From positions 1 through 55,161 of the forward strand of contig JAZSDN010000065.1 of the NCBI GenBank assembly GCA_045531205.1: a stretch of DNA of 55,161 nucleotides, written 5' to 3'. Below, in pieces: positions 6,267 to 15,155 of the stretch (position 1 is the first letter of the stretch; every line of letters starts with the position of its first letter). The position numbers and the translations under genes are program-made. The stretch comes from JAZNQL01 sp045531205. GTDB lineage: Bacteria > Bacillota > Clostridia > UMGS1883 > UMGS1540. The notes below the pieces were generated by a model that saw nothing but the letters and a program-made list of their open reading frames with translations, was not told the DNA's origin and did not search any database.

Positions 6267-7751
6267 ATGCTTTCGGTTGGTTTTGATAATGATAAGTATA
6301 TAAAATTACAGTCTCAGAATATAAGAGACAGAATATCAAAGTTTGGCGGTAAACTTTATTTAGAGTTTGGCGGCAAGCTTTTTGATGACTTTCATGCATC
6401 GCGAGTACTGCCGGGTTTTGAGCCTGACAGTAAAATAAAAATGCTTATGGAGCTTCGCGACCAGGCAGAAATGATAATAGTAATAAACGCAAATGACATA
6501 GAGAAGAATAAAACCAGAGGTGACCTTGGCATTACATACGACCTTGAAACTCTGCGTCTTATTGATGCGTTCAGGGGAATAGGCCTTACAGTTGGAAGCG
6601 TTGTTATAACACAGTATCGCTCACAGCCTACAGCAGATGTTTTCAAAAAACGTCTTGAAGCATTGGGCCTTAAAGTATACTTACATTATCCTATTGCAGA
6701 ATATCCTAACAATGTGCCTTTAATTGTAAGCGAAGAAGGATATGGAAAAAACGAGTTTGTTCAAACAGAACGTTCGCTTGTAGTTGTAACAGCTCCAGGA
6801 CCCGGAAGCGGCAAAATGGCAGTATGTCTTTCACAGCTTTATCACGAGCATAAAAGGGGAGTAATGGCGGGATATGCAAAGTTTGAAACCTTCCCTGTAT
6901 GGAATCTTCCTTTAAAACACCCGGTAAACCTTGCTTACGAGGTTGCAACTGCAGATTTAAATGATATAAATATGATAGACCCATTCCATCTTGAAGCTTA
7001 TGGGGAAACAACGGTAAACTATGACAGAGATATCGAAATTTTCCCTGTTTTAAATACAATGCTTCAAAGAATAATGGGGCAGTCGCCATATAAGAGCCCT
7101 ACAGATATGGGCGTAAATATGGCGGGCTACTGCATTACCGACAGTGACGTTGTGGAAGAAGCATCAAAACAGGAAATTATAAGAAGATATTATAATTACG
7201 CTTGTTCCCACAGACAGGGAATGACAGAAGCCTCGGTAATGTCAAAGGTTGAACTTATTATGAACCAGCTTGACATTACAACCGCTGACAGACCTGTTGC
7301 ACAAGCCGCTTTAAAACGCGCAGAAGAAACCGAAAATCCCGCTATGGCAATACAACTTCCTGACGGTAGAATTATAACGGGAAAAACATCTTCTTTGCTT
7401 GGAGCGGCATCTGCAGTTTTGTTAAATGCTTTAAAAGCGTTAGGCGAAATAAATCACGAAATGCCTTTAATATCAAGAATAGCTATAGAGCCTATTCAGG
7501 ATTTAAAAATAAATCACATGGGAAATCATAATCCAAGGCTGCATTCGGATGAGATTTTAATAGCTTTGGCAATTTGTGCTGCAACAAACCCCACAGCAGC
7601 GCTTGCTTTAAAACAGCTTTCAAAGCTTCGTGGATGCGAGGCACACTCCACAGTAATTTTGTCAAGGGTTGATGAAAATGTGTTCCATAAACTCGGAATC
7701 AATATTACCTGTGAACCAAGATACCAGACAAAGAAGCTTTATCACAGATGA
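6267..7751 (+). CDS. UPF0371 / DUF1846 family protein
   Basis: The 494 residues match the conserved UPF0371 (DUF1846) family over their whole length. Members are cytoplasmic, about 500 residues long, and of unknown function. A P-loop-like stretch APGPGSGKM lies near residue 180 and suggests nucleotide binding, and GDLGITYDL and PTDMGVNMAGY are other conserved stretches. The ATG at 6267 is chosen because GGAGG (6257-6261) lies 5 bases ahead; an in-frame TTG at 6246 would put this site inside the gene. The stop overlaps the next start by four bases (ATGA), so it is translationally coupled to the EamA transporter, which may export a related metabolite. Confidence 0.82.
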   Translation: MLSVGFDNDKYIKLQSQNIRDRISKFGGKLYLEFGGKLFDDFHASRVLPGFEPDSKIKMLMELRDQAEMIIVINANDIEKNKTRGDLGITYDLETLRLIDAFRGIGLTVGSVVITQYRSQPTADVFKKRLEALGLKVYLHYPIAEYPNNVPLIVSEEGYGKNEFVQTERSLVVVTAPGPGSGKMAVCLSQLYHEHKRGVMAGYAKFETFPVWNLPLKHPVNLAYEVATADLNDINMIDPFHLEAYGETTVNYDRDIEIFPVLNTMLQRIMGQSPYKSPTDMGVNMAGYCITDSDVVEEASKQEIIRRYYNYACSHRQGMTEASVMSKVELIMNQLDITTADRPVAQAALKRAEETENPAMAIQLPDGRIITGKTSSLLGAASAVLLNALKALGEINHEMPLISRIAIEPIQDLKINHMGNHNPRLHSDEILIALAICAATNPTAALALKQLSKLRGCEAHSTVILSRVDENVFHKLGINITCEPRYQTKKLYHR

Positions 7752-8596
7752 CACAAAAAACAAAATCAATACTCCTTTTATTTTTATGCAGCATACTCTG
7801 GAGTATAGCGGGTATTATTATAAAATTTATAAAATGCAATCCTTTTGTTATTGCGGGGATAAGAAGCCTGTTTGCTACTTTACCTATAATTACATACGCA
7901 GTATTTTCAAAAACAAAGCTTAAATTCACAAAAAAAGCAATTACAAGCTCGTTTTTCTTTTGTGGTACGTTTTTATGCTTTGTTGTTTCAAATAAGCTTA
8001 CAACCGCGGCAAACGCAATTGTATTGCAGTATACAACACCTATATTTATAGTTATTATTTCGGTGCTTTTCTTAAAAAAGAAAATAACCAACATAGATAA
8101 AGCCACAGTAATAATAACAATGCTTGGCATAGTGCTTTTCTTTATAGATAAGCTTGATGCGGGAAGGACGCTCGGCAACATTATAGCAATAATGGCGGGA
8201 ATAACTTTAGCAATAATGTTTTTAATATGCGGAGAAATATCTTTACCCGAGCGGCTTGCCGGAGTTTTAGCAGGACATACACTTACAGCTTTGGTGGGAA
8301 TTCCGTTTGTGTTCTTTACAGAGAATACACTTGACTTAACTTCGCTGTCGCTTATTATACTGCTTGGTATAGTTCAGCTTGGTATACCATATCTTTTATA
8401 CAGCTTTGCGGCAGAACATTGCCCCGCACTTGAAGTTTCGCTTATAGGCACACTCGAACCTATTTTAAACCCAATATGGGTTGCAATATGGTTTGGCGAA
8501 AAACCCGGCATATTGGCATTTATTGGCGGAATAATTGTTTTATCGGCAATAGTTGCAAGGTGTATTATACTTAATAAAAAAGGATTATTACAATAA
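7748..8596 (+). CDS. EamA-family (DMT superfamily) transporter
   Basis: This 282-residue inner-membrane protein has about ten hydrophobic segments in two EamA halves (roughly 5-135 and 145-275). The first starts with LLLFLCSILWSIAGIIIKFI, and the second carries the typical end LIGTLEPILNPIWVAIWFGE. Family members export amino acids, nucleosides or other small metabolites. It overlaps the UPF0371 gene by 4 bases, so the two are made together. The substrate cannot be predicted. Confidence 0.88.
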   Translation: MTQKTKSILLLFLCSILWSIAGIIIKFIKCNPFVIAGIRSLFATLPIITYAVFSKTKLKFTKKAITSSFFFCGTFLCFVVSNKLTTAANAIVLQYTTPIFIVIISVLFLKKKITNIDKATVIITMLGIVLFFIDKLDAGRTLGNIIAIMAGITLAIMFLICGEISLPERLAGVLAGHTLTALVGIPFVFFTENTLDLTSLSLIILLGIVQLGIPYLLYSFAAEHCPALEVSLIGTLEPILNPIWVAIWFGEKPGILAFIGGIIVLSAIVARCIILNKKGLLQ

Positions 8597-8598
8597 AA

Positions 8599-8625
8599 AA
8601 ACACCCCGAGGGGTGCTTTTTTTAT
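8599..8625. terminator. Bidirectional terminator between EamA gene and ddl
   Basis: The stem CACCCC-gag-GGGGTG is flanked by A7 on the left and T7 on the right. It lies between two convergent genes and overlaps the ddl stop. Confidence 0.85.
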
Positions 8626-9551
8626 TGAAGTTTCTGCAGTACGATTTTTTCAACAAGCTCATCAAATGATATTCCTACGGCATTTGCTGAATCAGGAACC
8701 AAGGATGTTGCTGTCATACCGGGAATTGTATTTATCTCTATAACATAAGGGTTATTGTCTTCATCTATAAAAAAGTCAATTCTTGCTACACCGCTGCAGT
8801 AAAGAGCTGAATATGCTTTTTTTGCATAATTTTTAATTTTTTCAGCCGCATCTTCGGGAATTCTTGCAGGAATAATATGGTGACTCATTCCTGCAGTATA
8901 TTTTGATTCGAAATCGTAAAAAGTATTTTCCGAAACAATTTCAACAATGGGAAGGGCGATTAAATCTTTGCCGTCCTGCATAACAGGAACGGTAAGCTCT
9001 GTCCCTTTAATGAATTTTTCTACTAAAATTTCACCGTCATAGTCAATATTATTTTTTATTGCACCAATAAGCTCTTCTTTATTATGTGCAATTTCCACTC
9101 CAACGCTTGAACCCTGACACGGAGCCTTAACAACAAGCGGAAATTCAAAAGAAGAAAGAAGCTTGCAAACAAAAGTATCAACATCTTCACCTTTTTTAAT
9201 AAATGAATATTCGGGGGTAGGGATATTTTCTGCCGAAAGCATCTTTTTTGTAATAATTTTATTCATACAAGCGGCACTGCTTGCTATCCCTGAGCCTGTG
9301 TAAGGAATGTTCAAAAGCTCAAGCATACCTTGTATAGAACCATCTTCTCCATTTTTTCCGTGCAAAGCCAAAACACATAAATCAGGATTTTTACTTGCAA
9401 TATCGCAAGCATTATCAGCGTTTAAAACAAATTTTTCTGCATTGTAGTTTAAACGTATAAGAGCGTTATACATAGCCTCTCCGCTTTTTAAAGAAATCTC
9501 TCTTTCAGAAGAAACTCCGCCCATAACAACCAATATCTTTTTATTTTTCAT
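8622..9551 (-). CDS. ddl: D-alanine--D-alanine ligase
   Basis: This ATP-grasp ligase joins two D-alanines for the peptidoglycan stem peptide. All family landmarks are present in 309 residues: GGVSSEREISLKSG at the N terminus, ALHGKNGEDGSIQG, PYTGSG, the ATP-binding VKAPCQGSSVGVE, and the C-terminal metal and substrate region RIDFF...EINTIPGMT. The ATG at 9551 is preferred over an upstream in-frame TTG at 9566, because that TTG belongs to the TTGGAG ribosome site. The promoter at 9595-9623 drives it alone, convergent with the EamA gene. Confidence 0.95.
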   Translation of the reverse strand: MKNKKILVVMGGVSSEREISLKSGEAMYNALIRLNYNAEKFVLNADNACDIASKNPDLCVLALHGKNGEDGSIQGMLELLNIPYTGSGIASSAACMNKIITKKMLSAENIPTPEYSFIKKGEDVDTFVCKLLSSFEFPLVVKAPCQGSSVGVEIAHNKEELIGAIKNNIDYDGEILVEKFIKGTELTVPVMQDGKDLIALPIVEIVSENTFYDFESKYTAGMSHHIIPARIPEDAAEKIKNYAKKAYSALYCSGVARIDFFIDEDNNPYVIEINTIPGMTATSLVPDSANAVGISFDELVEKIVLQKLQ

Positions 9552-9594
9552 AAATAACGACTCCAATGAAAACTATTTTAAAACATTAATAAAT

Positions 9595-9623
9595 ATTTTA
9601 TCAAAAAGTGTACGCTATGTCAA
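9595..9623 (-). promoter_or_regulatory. Promoter of ddl
   Basis: On the minus strand TTGACA (9618-9623) and TAAAAT (9595-9600) are 17 bases apart, just beyond the stop of the aldo/keto reductase gene. Confidence 0.8.
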
Positions 9624-9626
9624 ATT

Positions 9627-10559
9627 TTACGGCAATATATTTCCAGCTGACATAAAAAGGGCATACCATTCTTCTCTTGTAAGAGTAATATCGGCAGCTT
9701 TTGCAATTTCTTTAACACGTGATGGGGTAGTAGTACCTATAATCGGCTGCATATTTGCACTATGCCTTAAAAGCCAGGCTACTGCTATTGCATTTTTTTG
9801 TGCCGAATATTTTTCGCCTAGCTCTGCAAGCTTTTTATTAAGCTCGGGATAATCGGGAGAGTCTATAAAATTCCCTTCAAAAAAACCGTGCTGGAATGGC
9901 GACCACGGCTGTATTGTTATATCGTGCAAGCGGCAGTAATTTAAAATTCCACCGTCACGGTTTACAGCTGAATCATTTTCCATATTAACATTTAAGTCTG
10001 CTTTTATCATTGTGGATGCAGCAAGACTTAACTGAAGCTGATTTATACAAAGAGGCTCTTTTACAAACTTTTGCAAAAGCTCAATGTGTCCTGGATTTTG
10101 ATTTGACACACCAAAATACTTTACTTTGCCTGACGCTTTAAGAATATCAAAAGCCTCGGCAACCTCGCAAGGGTCCATTAAAGTGTCAGGACGGTGCAAA
10201 AGCAAAACATCAAGATAATCTGTTTTAAGGCGGGATAGGGAAGAGTCAACCGATTCAAGTATATGTTTTTTAGAAAAGTCAAAGTATGTTATAACTCCGT
10301 TTTCTTTATGTATTCCGCATTTTGACTGGATATATATTTTATCACGCAATGACGGATTTTTACTTAAAAATTCGCCAAAAACACGTTCTGATTCACCGCC
10401 CTCATAAATGTCGGCATGGTCAAAAAAGTTTATACCGCAATCGAGTGCTGTGTTTATTAAAGCTTCAACCTCTTTAAAGGATTTTTTGCCTGTACGCATA
10501 CAGCCCAAAACTATTCTTGAAGCATTTATATCGGTTTTTGGAAGAGTAAAATATTTCAT
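9627..10559 (-). CDS. Aldo/keto reductase (YdhF-like)
   Basis: A cytoplasmic NADPH-dependent oxidoreductase of 310 residues with the AKR catalytic tetrad: Asp47 and Tyr52 (FFDHADIY), Lys80 (IQSK) and His122 (LLLHRPD). The C-terminal cofactor part IIGTTTPSRVKEI is typical. The order of motifs and the WSPFQHG segment place it with YdhF-type reductases. The ATG at 10559 follows GAGGTG; the upstream in-frame GTG is part of that ribosome site. It has its own promoter at 10578-10606, divergent from the next gene. The physiological substrate is unknown. Confidence 0.88.
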   Translation of the reverse strand: MKYFTLPKTDINASRIVLGCMRTGKKSFKEVEALINTALDCGINFFDHADIYEGGESERVFGEFLSKNPSLRDKIYIQSKCGIHKENGVITYFDFSKKHILESVDSSLSRLKTDYLDVLLLHRPDTLMDPCEVAEAFDILKASGKVKYFGVSNQNPGHIELLQKFVKEPLCINQLQLSLAASTMIKADLNVNMENDSAVNRDGGILNYCRLHDITIQPWSPFQHGFFEGNFIDSPDYPELNKKLAELGEKYSAQKNAIAVAWLLRHSANMQPIIGTTTPSRVKEIAKAADITLTREEWYALFMSAGNILP

Positions 10560-10577
10560 TATTGTCACCTCAATGAT

Positions 10578-10606
10578 ATTTTAACATAAATATGTAAAAT
10601 ATGCAA
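10578..10606 (-). promoter_or_regulatory. Promoter of the aldo/keto reductase gene
   Basis: On the minus strand TTGCAT (10601-10606) and TAAAAT (10578-10583) are 17 bases apart. It is divergent from the promoter at 10626-10654. Confidence 0.65.
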
Positions 10607-10625
10607 TGATTTAAGTAAAAAGGTG

Positions 10626-10654
10626 TTGCTTTTAAAAAAGTAATATGCTATAAT
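10626..10654 (+). promoter_or_regulatory. Promoter of the 675-residue glycosidase-like gene
   Basis: TTGCTT (10626-10631) and a perfect TATAAT (10649-10654) lie 17 bases apart. The -10 box overlaps the left end of the long palindrome at 10652-10699, so the palindrome starts at about the transcription start and could act as operator DNA or as leader RNA. Confidence 0.7.
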
Positions 10655-10699
10655 TGACGCGTATGGGATTTTATTCATAAAATTTCATACGCGTCAATT
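10652..10699 (+). promoter_or_regulatory. 48-base palindrome at the transcription start
   Basis: The two arms (AATTGACGCGTATG at 10652-10665 and its complement at 10686-10699) are perfect. The inner part also pairs, with two mismatches that become G-U pairs in RNA, leaving a loop of only a few bases. It begins inside the -10 box. This is too long for a usual operator half-site and looks like a very stable 5' hairpin or a paired binding site. Confidence 0.75.
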
Positions 10700-10705
10700 G
10701 ACGGC

Positions 10706-10752
10706 GTCGCAAAAATGTCCTTGCGAGCAAACATTTAGAATGGTTTTGCGAC
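10706..10752 (+). promoter_or_regulatory. Second leader hairpin
   Basis: A 9-bp inverted repeat (GTCGCAAAA at 10706-10714 with TTTTGCGAC at 10744-10752) encloses 29 bases. It lies between the 48-base palindrome and a third hairpin (AATTCTATA, 10769-10777 with 10787-10795). The leader thus contains successive stems. Confidence 0.6.
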
Positions 10753-10800
10753 ATCTAAATTGTGCACGAATTCTATAATTTATGCGTATAGAATTTTATA

Positions 10801-10828
10801 AATAATATTATTGGGAGGGAAATATTAT
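10801..10828 (+). promoter_or_regulatory. Hairpin holding the ribosome site in its loop and the start codon in its stem
   Basis: ATAATATT (10802-10809) pairs with AATATTAT (10821-10828), which includes the AT of the ATG start at 10827. The loop carries GGGAGGG (10813-10819). This fourth leader structure could gate translation. Confidence 0.55.
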
Positions 10829-12854
10829 GATAAAAGGAATCACAGTGTGCAATCCTGTTGATATTGATCTTGATTATTTGCTTTATACTGTAGACTATGC
10901 TATTGAAAAGGGCTTTGACCATATGCAGATAGTAGGTCCTATACATAATATAGTAAAAGGCAATATCGACGGTATGGTAGAATACCGCAAATATGCACAG
11001 TTTAACAACACAAAAGACCTTGAATATGCTAAAAAAGCTACCGAGGCTATGAACATTGCCTGCAAAAAAACGGCAGAAGTAGGTATAAAAACATATTTCT
11101 GGCATCACGAGCTTGATGTGCCAAACGGTTTTGACGAAGCTTACCCCGAAGTTTTAAACGAAAACGGCGACGTTGAAGTTTCACATCCTATTATAAAGGA
11201 TTTTCTTGAAAATAAGATTATCGACTTTTTCCATGCTTGTCCTTATGTTGACGGTCTTATTTTAACCCTTCACGAAACAAAGGTACCTCTTTTAAAGCTT
11301 AAAAACCAAAAGCTTTCAAAAATCGAAAGAGTAAAGTATGTTACAAAGATTTTGTATGATACTTGTGTATCTTTAGGCAAAGAACTCATAGTAAGACCCT
11401 TTGCAAGTATTGCAGAAGATTATGATATGATGATGGAAGCTTATGAAGATATTTCACATGACCTTATGGTTATGGATAAATGGACACAGTTTGACTGGAG
11501 TCTTACCATGCCTCATAACGCTTTTTATGAAAAGATAAAAAATAATCCGCTTCTTATAGAAACAGATATTTTCGGCGAATTTTTCGGTAAGGGAAGATTC
11601 CCCATGCTTTTGAAAAATCATATCAAAGAAAAGTTTGAATATTGTCAGAAGTTTAATCCTGTAGGCTACGCTTCAAGAATTGACAGAGGCGGACTTGACC
11701 CATTCGGTGATGTAAACGAAGTTAATAACGATATTATAAATGCTTATATGAACGGCAGAGACGTGGATGAAGAAATACTTACCTTCTTTGAAAAGAAGTA
11801 CCCCGGTTTAGGCCGTGAAGTTATGGAAATTATGGAGCCCACAGAAGAAATTCTTAAAAAGATTATATATCTTAAAGGCTACTACTTTACAGAACTCAGC
11901 TACTTCCCCGGAATTGTTCACTCCAAAAACCACTTCTATTTTGAAATGATGAGAGATAACTTCTGCATCGCTTCAAACGAATGGTTTATTCCTAAAAACT
12001 GGGAAAGAGGAACTATTGAAAGCGTAATTGCAGAAAAGCAGGAAGCTGTTACAGCATCCGAAGAGCTTTACGAAAAGCTCTTAAAGCTTGAAGACAGAAT
12101 GGATAAAGAAGAATATCATAAACTCTGGGTTAAATTCTACAACTTAAAGCTTTCGGCAGCTATCTGGAAAGAGCTTGTAAACGTATATATAAACTATGTA
12201 AGATTCTTTGATACAAAAGAGCAAAAATATGCTGATGCTCTTGAAGAAACCTTTAAAAAGCTTGACAATTACAGCATAGAAGGTAACGAAATGCTGAAAG
12301 ATAAGTTCCTCTGTGCAAACTTTGAAGACTTCTTCTCGAAAAAAGTGGACCATAGCGAAAGAAGTGACTACATTACATTCTTTATAGCTGATGTACGCGA
12401 AAGCTTTGAAAAAGAACTTAAAGCAGTAACAGAGCTTGAAAAAGAAGATTTACTCGACTTTGTTGTTTGTGGCGGCGGATGCGAAGGTCATAAACTTATG
12501 AAGGAAGTAAACTTCAGTGACGGTGTTGTAAGAGATGGCAGACTTTGCAGACTTACTGCAAACCGTAACTCTGAATGGAGCACTATAAAAGGACACGGCT
12601 GGTTCAGCTACGAAATCAAGGTAAAACCCAATGCAGAAAATAAAATCAAGGTTGTAATGGGTGCTTTAAAAGACCAGGTTGTTGGAGAAGTAACAATAAA
12701 CGACCAAAAATACAAAGTGTCCGAAACTGTTGACGGTGTAAAAGAATTTGAATTTGATTATACCGAAACCGCCGGAAACGATACCGCAAGAATAAGATTC
12801 GACAGAATCAGCGCAAACATTCCTTATGTATGCACAATAAAGGTTTTAAAGTAA
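10827..12854 (+). CDS. Putative glycoside hydrolase (alpha-glucuronidase-like TIM barrel), 675 residues
   Basis: I recognise no named family with certainty. The N-terminal 380 residues have the beta-strand/acid pattern of a TIM-barrel glycosidase: IKTYFWHHELD, DGLILTLHETK, ELIVRPFAS, LIETDIFGEFFGKGRFP and YASRIDRGG. They recall alpha-glucuronidase-type (GH67/GH115-like) barrels. A helical part follows (about 380-560), and then a C-terminal beta-sandwich of about 110 residues. There is no signal peptide, so it acts inside the cell on imported oligosaccharides. It is a single-gene unit with its own promoter, a structured leader of about 170 bases and a strong terminator. The function could also be non-hydrolytic; confidence in the fold is higher than in the substrate. 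Confidence 0.5.
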   Translation: MIKGITVCNPVDIDLDYLLYTVDYAIEKGFDHMQIVGPIHNIVKGNIDGMVEYRKYAQFNNTKDLEYAKKATEAMNIACKKTAEVGIKTYFWHHELDVPNGFDEAYPEVLNENGDVEVSHPIIKDFLENKIIDFFHACPYVDGLILTLHETKVPLLKLKNQKLSKIERVKYVTKILYDTCVSLGKELIVRPFASIAEDYDMMMEAYEDISHDLMVMDKWTQFDWSLTMPHNAFYEKIKNNPLLIETDIFGEFFGKGRFPMLLKNHIKEKFEYCQKFNPVGYASRIDRGGLDPFGDVNEVNNDIINAYMNGRDVDEEILTFFEKKYPGLGREVMEIMEPTEEILKKIIYLKGYYFTELSYFPGIVHSKNHFYFEMMRDNFCIASNEWFIPKNWERGTIESVIAEKQEAVTASEELYEKLLKLEDRMDKEEYHKLWVKFYNLKLSAAIWKELVNVYINYVRFFDTKEQKYADALEETFKKLDNYSIEGNEMLKDKFLCANFEDFFSKKVDHSERSDYITFFIADVRESFEKELKAVTELEKEDLLDFVVCGGGCEGHKLMKEVNFSDGVVRDGRLCRLTANRNSEWSTIKGHGWFSYEIKVKPNAENKIKVVMGALKDQVVGEVTINDQKYKVSETVDGVKEFEFDYTETAGNDTARIRFDRISANIPYVCTIKVLK

Positions 12855-12866
12855 ATAAGACATACA

Positions 12867-12896
12867 AAAAGCAGTGGCGTAGCCACTGCTTTTTTA
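12867..12896. terminator. Bidirectional terminator; end of the capsule operon
   Basis: The stem AAAAAGCAGTGGC-gta-GCCACTGCTTTTT has A and T runs on both sides, so it can stop the 675-residue gene (plus) and the capsule operon (minus). The stop codon of the capF-like gene overlaps its right edge. Confidence 0.9.
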
Positions 12897-14090
12897 TACT
12901 TCCAAAAAGAAGGTATCAGGCTTTTCGGGGTTAAAGTGCTCGTTACACCACATAACGGTTACAAGGTCCTCTTTGTCAGAAAGATTTATTATGTTATGCG
13001 TGTATCCGGGGAGCATATGAACTGCCTCAATTTTATCGCCCGATACTTCAAAATTTAAAATCTCGTCAGTTCCTACCTTTCGTTGCTGAATAAGTCCGTG
13101 ACCGCTTACAACAATAAAAAATTCCCATTTAGTGTTGTGCCAGTGCTGTCCTTTAGTAATTCCTGGTTTAGAGATATTTATTGATACCTGACCGCAATTT
13201 TCGCTCTTTATAAGCTCTGTAAAACTGCCTCTTGCATCAACATTCATTTTTAAGGGGAATGCAACCTTTTCTTTCGGCAAATAGGAAAGATAAGTGCTAT
13301 AGAGCTTTTTTGCAAAAGAGTTAAAAGGAATTTCAGGAACAACTAAAGTGTCAGGCTGTGCCTTAAATTTATCGAGTAAATCTACTATTTCCCCTAATGT
13401 TACTTTATGGGTGATGGGTGCGGCACAGTATTTTCCGTCATCACACAAAACGGTTTCAATTCCGTCAAAAGTGCAATGGTGTTCATTCCCTTCAAGTGCA
13501 AGGAGCATTTCATCTACCAAATCGTCAATATACAAAAGCTCAAGCAAAGCATTTCTGTCGTTTACCTGAATGGGCAAATCGTTAGCTATATTGTTGCAAA
13601 ATGTTGCAACCGCCGAGTTATAATTAGGTCTGCACCACTTACCGAAAAGGTTAGGGAAGCGGTATACCAAAACCTTTGCACCTGTCTCTTCTGCATAGCT
13701 AAACACAAGCTCTTCGCCCATCTTTTTGCTTCTGCCGTAGTCGCTATCATATCTTCCTATACAGGTAGCCTGAATGGAAGATGATATCATAACAGGACAA
13801 GTGTTTTTATACTTTTTTAAAGTGTCAAGCAAGGTAGAGGCAAAACCAAAATTACCCTGCACAAATTCTTGGGGATTTTGCGGTCTGTTAACCCCTGCAA
13901 GATTAAAGACAAAATCAGCCTTCTGACAAGCAGTTTCAAGAATGTCGGGGGAGGAATCTATATCGTAAAGATAAAGCTCGCCTATATTTAACGATGGGTG
14001 CGTCTTATCCTTGCCGTCTTTAATATTTTGCAGGGCACATACAAGATTTTTACCAACAAAGCCTGCAGCTCCTGTTATAAGTATGTTCAT
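12894..14090 (-). CDS. CapF/WbjC-like UDP-sugar reductase with C-terminal cupin
   Basis: The N-terminal 270 residues form an NAD(P)-binding SDR domain with GAAGFVGKN (7-15), and the C-terminal 110 residues a cupin with the metal-binding QHWHNTKWEFF pattern. This architecture is characteristic of CapF/WbjC/FnlB. These enzymes epimerise C3 and reduce the 4-keto product of CapE to UDP-6-deoxy-L-TalNAc (UDP-L-pneumosamine), the precursor of UDP-L-FucNAc. It lies 21 bases after the capE-like gene and is the last gene of the operon. A CapG-type 2-epimerase is missing next to it; only the mnaA-like gene at 53.3 kb could fill that role. Confidence 0.85.
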   Translation of the reverse strand: MNILITGAAGFVGKNLVCALQNIKDGKDKTHPSLNIGELYLYDIDSSPDILETACQKADFVFNLAGVNRPQNPQEFVQGNFGFASTLLDTLKKYKNTCPVMISSSIQATCIGRYDSDYGRSKKMGEELVFSYAEETGAKVLVYRFPNLFGKWCRPNYNSAVATFCNNIANDLPIQVNDRNALLELLYIDDLVDEMLLALEGNEHHCTFDGIETVLCDDGKYCAAPITHKVTLGEIVDLLDKFKAQPDTLVVPEIPFNSFAKKLYSTYLSYLPKEKVAFPLKMNVDARGSFTELIKSENCGQVSINISKPGITKGQHWHNTKWEFFIVVSGHGLIQQRKVGTDEILNFEVSGDKIEAVHMLPGYTHNIINLSDKEDLVTVMWCNEHFNPEKPDTFFLEV

Positions 14091-14111
14091 TTGTTTTCAC
14101 CTGCCAAAAAT

Positions 14112-15155
14112 TCAGCTTTCAAAGTTTGCAAGCTCGTCTCTGATGTAGGAGAGAGAAAGCAACTTTTCTTTTACTTCTGAAACGCCGAGTAAATCTGTAT
14201 TGTTAGAATTGAATTCTGTCAATGTGTTACGCTTTTCGTTACCTTCTTTAAAATACTTATCGTAGTTTAAATCACGCTGGTCTGCGGGAACTCGGTAGAA
14301 GTCACCAAGGTCAATAGCGTTTGCACATTCTTCGTTTGTAAGAAGTGTTTCGTACATCTTTTCGCCGTGGCGGATACCAATAACCTTAATATCGTTCTGG
14401 GAGGGGAACAGCTCTTTAACAGCCTTTGCCAAAGTTTCTATTGTGCAGGCGGGTGCCTTCTGTACCAGAATATCACCGCTCTTACCTTCTGCAAATGCAA
14501 AAAGAACAAGGTCAACTGCCTCTTCAAGACTCATAATAAATCTTGTCATTGAAGGCTCGGTAATAGTTATGGGTTCGCCTTTTTTGGTCTGTTCTATCCA
14601 AAGCGGAATAACGCTTCCTCTCGAGCACATAACATTGCCGTAACGGGTACAGCAAATCATAGTCTTATCAGGCGAAACAGTTCTTGACTTTGCAACTACA
14701 ACCTTTTCCATCATAGCCTTTGAAGTACCCATTGCGTTTACAGGGTATGCAGCCTTGTCGGTTGAAAGGCAGATTACCTTTTTAACCCCTGCATCAATAG
14801 CTGCAGTAAGAACATTTTCTGTACCAAGCACGTTTGTCTTTACTGCTTCAACAGGGAAGAACTCGCACGAAGGAACCTGCTTTAAAGCTGCTGCGTGGAA
14901 TATATAGTCAACCCCGTGCATAGCATTTTTAACGCTTTGCAAATCACGCACGTCACCTAAGTAGAATTTTATCTTGTTGCTTGCATTTGGATATTTTGCC
15001 TGATATTCGTGTCTCATATCATCCTGCTTTTTTTCGTCACGCGAAAAAATTCTGATTTCTCCAATATCAGTTTCCAAAAAACGGTTCAACACCGCATTTC
15101 CAAACGACCCGGTCCCACCGGTAATAAGTAAAGTTTTGTTAGTGAATAAGGACAT
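14112..15155 (-). CDS. CapE/WbjB/FnlA-like UDP-GlcNAc 4,6-dehydratase/5-epimerase
   Basis: This extended SDR of 347 residues carries TGGTGSFGNA (12-21) and the inverting-dehydratase active site. In that site the usual Tyr is replaced by Met: STDK (131-134) and MGTSK (Met142, Lys146). CapE-type enzymes convert UDP-GlcNAc to the 2-acetamido-2,6-dideoxy-L-arabino-hexos-4-ulose, the substrate of CapF encoded immediately downstream. AAAGGAGG precedes the ATG and lies inside the last codons of the flippase gene, which it overlaps by 17 bases. Confidence 0.88.
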   Translation of the reverse strand: MSLFTNKTLLITGGTGSFGNAVLNRFLETDIGEIRIFSRDEKKQDDMRHEYQAKYPNASNKIKFYLGDVRDLQSVKNAMHGVDYIFHAAALKQVPSCEFFPVEAVKTNVLGTENVLTAAIDAGVKKVICLSTDKAAYPVNAMGTSKAMMEKVVVAKSRTVSPDKTMICCTRYGNVMCSRGSVIPLWIEQTKKGEPITITEPSMTRFIMSLEEAVDLVLFAFAEGKSGDILVQKAPACTIETLAKAVKELFPSQNDIKVIGIRHGEKMYETLLTNEECANAIDLGDFYRVPADQRDLNYDKYFKEGNEKRNTLTEFNSNNTDLLGVSEVKEKLLSLSYIRDELANFES

